Assembly: GCA_030040175.1 (NCBI GenBank)
Contig: JASHUF010000363.1
Span: 1 to 5,871 of the forward strand
Direction: 5' to 3'
Source of the DNA: Acidobacteriaceae bacterium
Lineage (GTDB): Bacteria; Acidobacteriota; Terriglobia; Terriglobales; Acidobacteriaceae
DNA length: 5,871 nt
Part shown: positions 4,681-5,871 of the stretch, piece after piece
Position numbering within the stretch: position 1 is the stretch's first letter
Layout of the letters: each line of letters opens with the position of its first letter
Translations under genes and position numbers: made by a program
The notes under the pieces: generated by a model
Seen by the model: the letters and a program-made list of their open reading frames with translations, nothing else
What the model was told of the DNA's origin: nothing
The model's database searches: none

Positions 4681-5397
4681 CTACTCCCGTAAGCGCTCAA
4701 CGGCGGCTACAATTCCGGCGGCAATCTCCGCGATTGGCCGGTCACCATCCACTTCCGCAAATCGTCCCAGGGCCCGGTAATGCTCGACCACAGGCGCGGT
4801 AAGAGCGGCGTAAGCGCGCATGCGCTCCTTGAACACCTCTTCCGTGTCGTCGTCTCGCTGAATGAGCGCTGCACCATCCAGATCGCAGAATCCGTCCTTC
4901 CTGGGCGGATTGACGTAGATGTTGTAGATGCTCTGGCAGACTGGACAAATGCGGCGCCCGGTAATGCGGCGCAATAACTGATTATAGTTGACTTGGATGC
5001 TGACGGCAACCACCGGCAGCGCCTCCGGCTGGCCCTCCAGGCGCGCGTCCAGCCAGTTGGCCTGGCCCAGGGTGCGCGGGAATCCATCCAGGATGTAGCC
5101 GCGTACGGTGTCCGGCTCGAGCAGCCGCACGGCCACCATCTCATTCACCAGGGTGTCCGGAACCAGCTCTCCCCGGGCCATAATTGCCTGGGCCGTCTTG
5201 CCCAGGGGCGTCGCCAGGGCCACGTTGGCGCGCAGCAGGTCGCCGGTCGAAATCTGCGGAATCCCCCACAGCTTCACCAGTTCTTTGGCCTGCGTCCCCT
5301 TGCCCGCGCCCGGCGCTCCCAGCAAAAGAATCGGGCCGGGAAGCGTTTTCGAACCCGTTTCCCGGCCCCGGTCGATCTCAGTCATAAGGGCAGACAT
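4681..5397 (-). CDS. adk: Adenylate kinase, long form with Cys3-Asp zinc LID
   Basis: Catalyses ATP + AMP = 2 ADP in the cytosol. Visible parts: P-loop GAPGAGKGTQ (27-36), NMP-binding region ISTGDLLRA (49-57), DGFPRTLGQ (104-112), RRITGRRICPVC at the LID entrance (143-154), and RDDDTEEVFKERMRAY (181-196) carrying catalytic aspartates and arginines. The LID zinc site is C151-x2-C154-x16-C171-x2-D174, the Cys-Cys-Cys-Asp arrangement known from B. subtilis rather than Cys4 or the zinc-free E. coli type. At 238 residues it is some 20 longer than usual, because about 20 residues precede the GPILLLGAP strand; Met5 (5385-5383) could be an alternative start but still leaves an extension. The ATG follows the secY TAG with no spacing, and AAGGA lies 11 bases upstream inside secY, suggesting coupling. 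Confidence 0.97.
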   Translation of the reverse strand: MSALMTEIDRGRETGSKTLPGPILLLGAPGAGKGTQAKELVKLWGIPQISTGDLLRANVALATPLGKTAQAIMARGELVPDTLVNEMVAVRLLEPDTVRGYILDGFPRTLGQANWLDARLEGQPEALPVVAVSIQVNYNQLLRRITGRRICPVCQSIYNIYVNPPRKDGFCDLDGAALIQRDDDTEEVFKERMRAYAALTAPVVEHYRALGRFAEVDGDRPIAEIAAGIVAAVERLRE

Positions 5398-5871
5398 CTA
5401 CCATGTTTTCCTTCCGCGAATACGACCGGAGCGCGGGGAAAAACCGTCATAATGGCGCATGATCAGCTGCGATTCGACCTGGTTGATGGTATCCATGGCC
5501 ACACCCACCACGATCAGCAGGGACGTGCCCCCGAAGTAGAAGGTTACCCCCATGCCGTGGATGGCCCAGTTGGGCAGGTTCTCAAAGACCCGGCCGATGA
5601 GCCAGATCTTGTCGAAGCGGATGCCGGAGAGAAGGAAGGTGGGCACCATCTGCACCAGGATCAGGTAAACCGCGCCGACCAGCGTGATCCGGGTGAGAAT
5701 GTCGTTGATGAAGTCCGAAGTGCGCTTGCCCGGCCGGATTCCGGGAATAAACGACCCCGACTTGCGGAAATTGTCCGCGATGTCATCCGGCTTCATAATG
5801 ATCGACACGTAGAAATACGCAAAGAAGATGATGCCCAGGATGTTCAGGAACTCGTACCAGGGATAACCGGG
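5398..5871 (-). CDS. secY: Preprotein translocase subunit SecY, C-terminal part
   Basis: SecY is the channel of the SecYEG translocon in the inner membrane. Only the last 157 residues are in the window; the 5' part lies beyond base 5871. The fragment opens with a hydrophobic helix (FLNILGIIFFAYFYVSII), probably TM8. Next comes the cytosolic C5 loop FIPGIRPGKRT, whose arginine corresponds to E. coli R357, needed for SecA-driven translocation. TM9 (RITLVGAVYLILVQMVPTFL), a periplasmic stretch, TM10 (VTFYFGGTSLLIVVGVAMD) and a basic cytosolic tail (RHYDGFSPRSGRIRGRKTW) follow. An internal GTG at 5808 could be mistaken for a start, but the frame runs unbroken to the window edge with SecY sequence. 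It ends in TAG directly against the adk ATG. Confidence 0.97.
   Translation of the reverse strand, partial: PGYPWYEFLNILGIIFFAYFYVSIIMKPDDIADNFRKSGSFIPGIRPGKRTSDFINDILTRITLVGAVYLILVQMVPTFLLSGIRFDKIWLIGRVFENLPNWAIHGMGVTFYFGGTSLLIVVGVAMDTINQVESQLIMRHYDGFSPRSGRIRGRKTW

Noticed and set aside
5398..5808. A separate 136-residue gene starting at GTG 5808
   Set aside because: The frame continues upstream to the window edge with clear SecY sequence, so the GTG is an internal valine.

Overview
The window is the distal part of the classic ribosomal-protein superoperon of a GC-rich bacterium. Every gene lies on the minus strand, so transcription runs from high to low coordinates: secY (3' part), adk, map, infA, rpmJ, rpsM, rpsK, rpsD, rpoA (open at the window edge). 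The order combines the adk-map-infA block seen in Gram-positives and many other phyla with rpsD placed between rpsK and rpoA, as in Proteobacteria. Together with the RpoA N-terminus ([12 protein letters not shown]), the four-cysteine S4, the N-terminally extended adenylate kinase and the GC-rich composition, this suggests Acidobacteriota (Terriglobia/Koribacter-like). That assignment is inference from memory, not a database result.

Layout on the + strand coordinates: 1-1093 rpoA; 1094-1280 spacer with an inverted heptad repeat; 1281-1910 rpsD; 1911-2188 the largest spacer, with three heptad arrays and a strong dyad; 2189-2611 rpsK; 2611-2997 rpsM (its stop overlaps the rpsK start as TAATG); 2998-3168 spacer with a second repeat family; 3169-3282 rpmJ; 3283-3399 spacer with an inverted heptad repeat; 3400-3618 infA; 3619-3790 spacer with a GNRA hairpin and one heptad array; 3791-4540 map; 4541-4680 spacer with the second repeat family; 4681-5397 adk; 5398-5871 secY. 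No gap reaches 300 bases without a gene. No promoter or factor-independent terminator could be supported, which fits one long co-transcribed unit.

The genes serve one programme: building the 30S subunit (S13, S11, S4) and the 50S subunit (L36), starting translation (IF-1), trimming the initiator methionine (MAP), balancing adenine nucleotides (Adk), inserting membrane proteins (SecY) and making RNA (RpoA). All reading frames look intact, with the expected catalytic and metal-binding residues.

The unusual part is between the genes. All six real spacers carry short arrays of degenerate heptanucleotides in exact 7-nt register, either AGCTNNN (family A) or AGGNNTC-like (family B). Most are paired as inverted arms of about 25-35 nt around a 36-48 nt loop, and in five of six spacers one arm lies within a few bases of the stop codon of the gene just transcribed. 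The two junctions without a spacer (secY-adk, rpsM-rpsK) have none. These look like a genome-specific family of hairpin-forming repeats inserted into, or maintained in, an otherwise ordinary essential operon, and they are the main thing worth following up.
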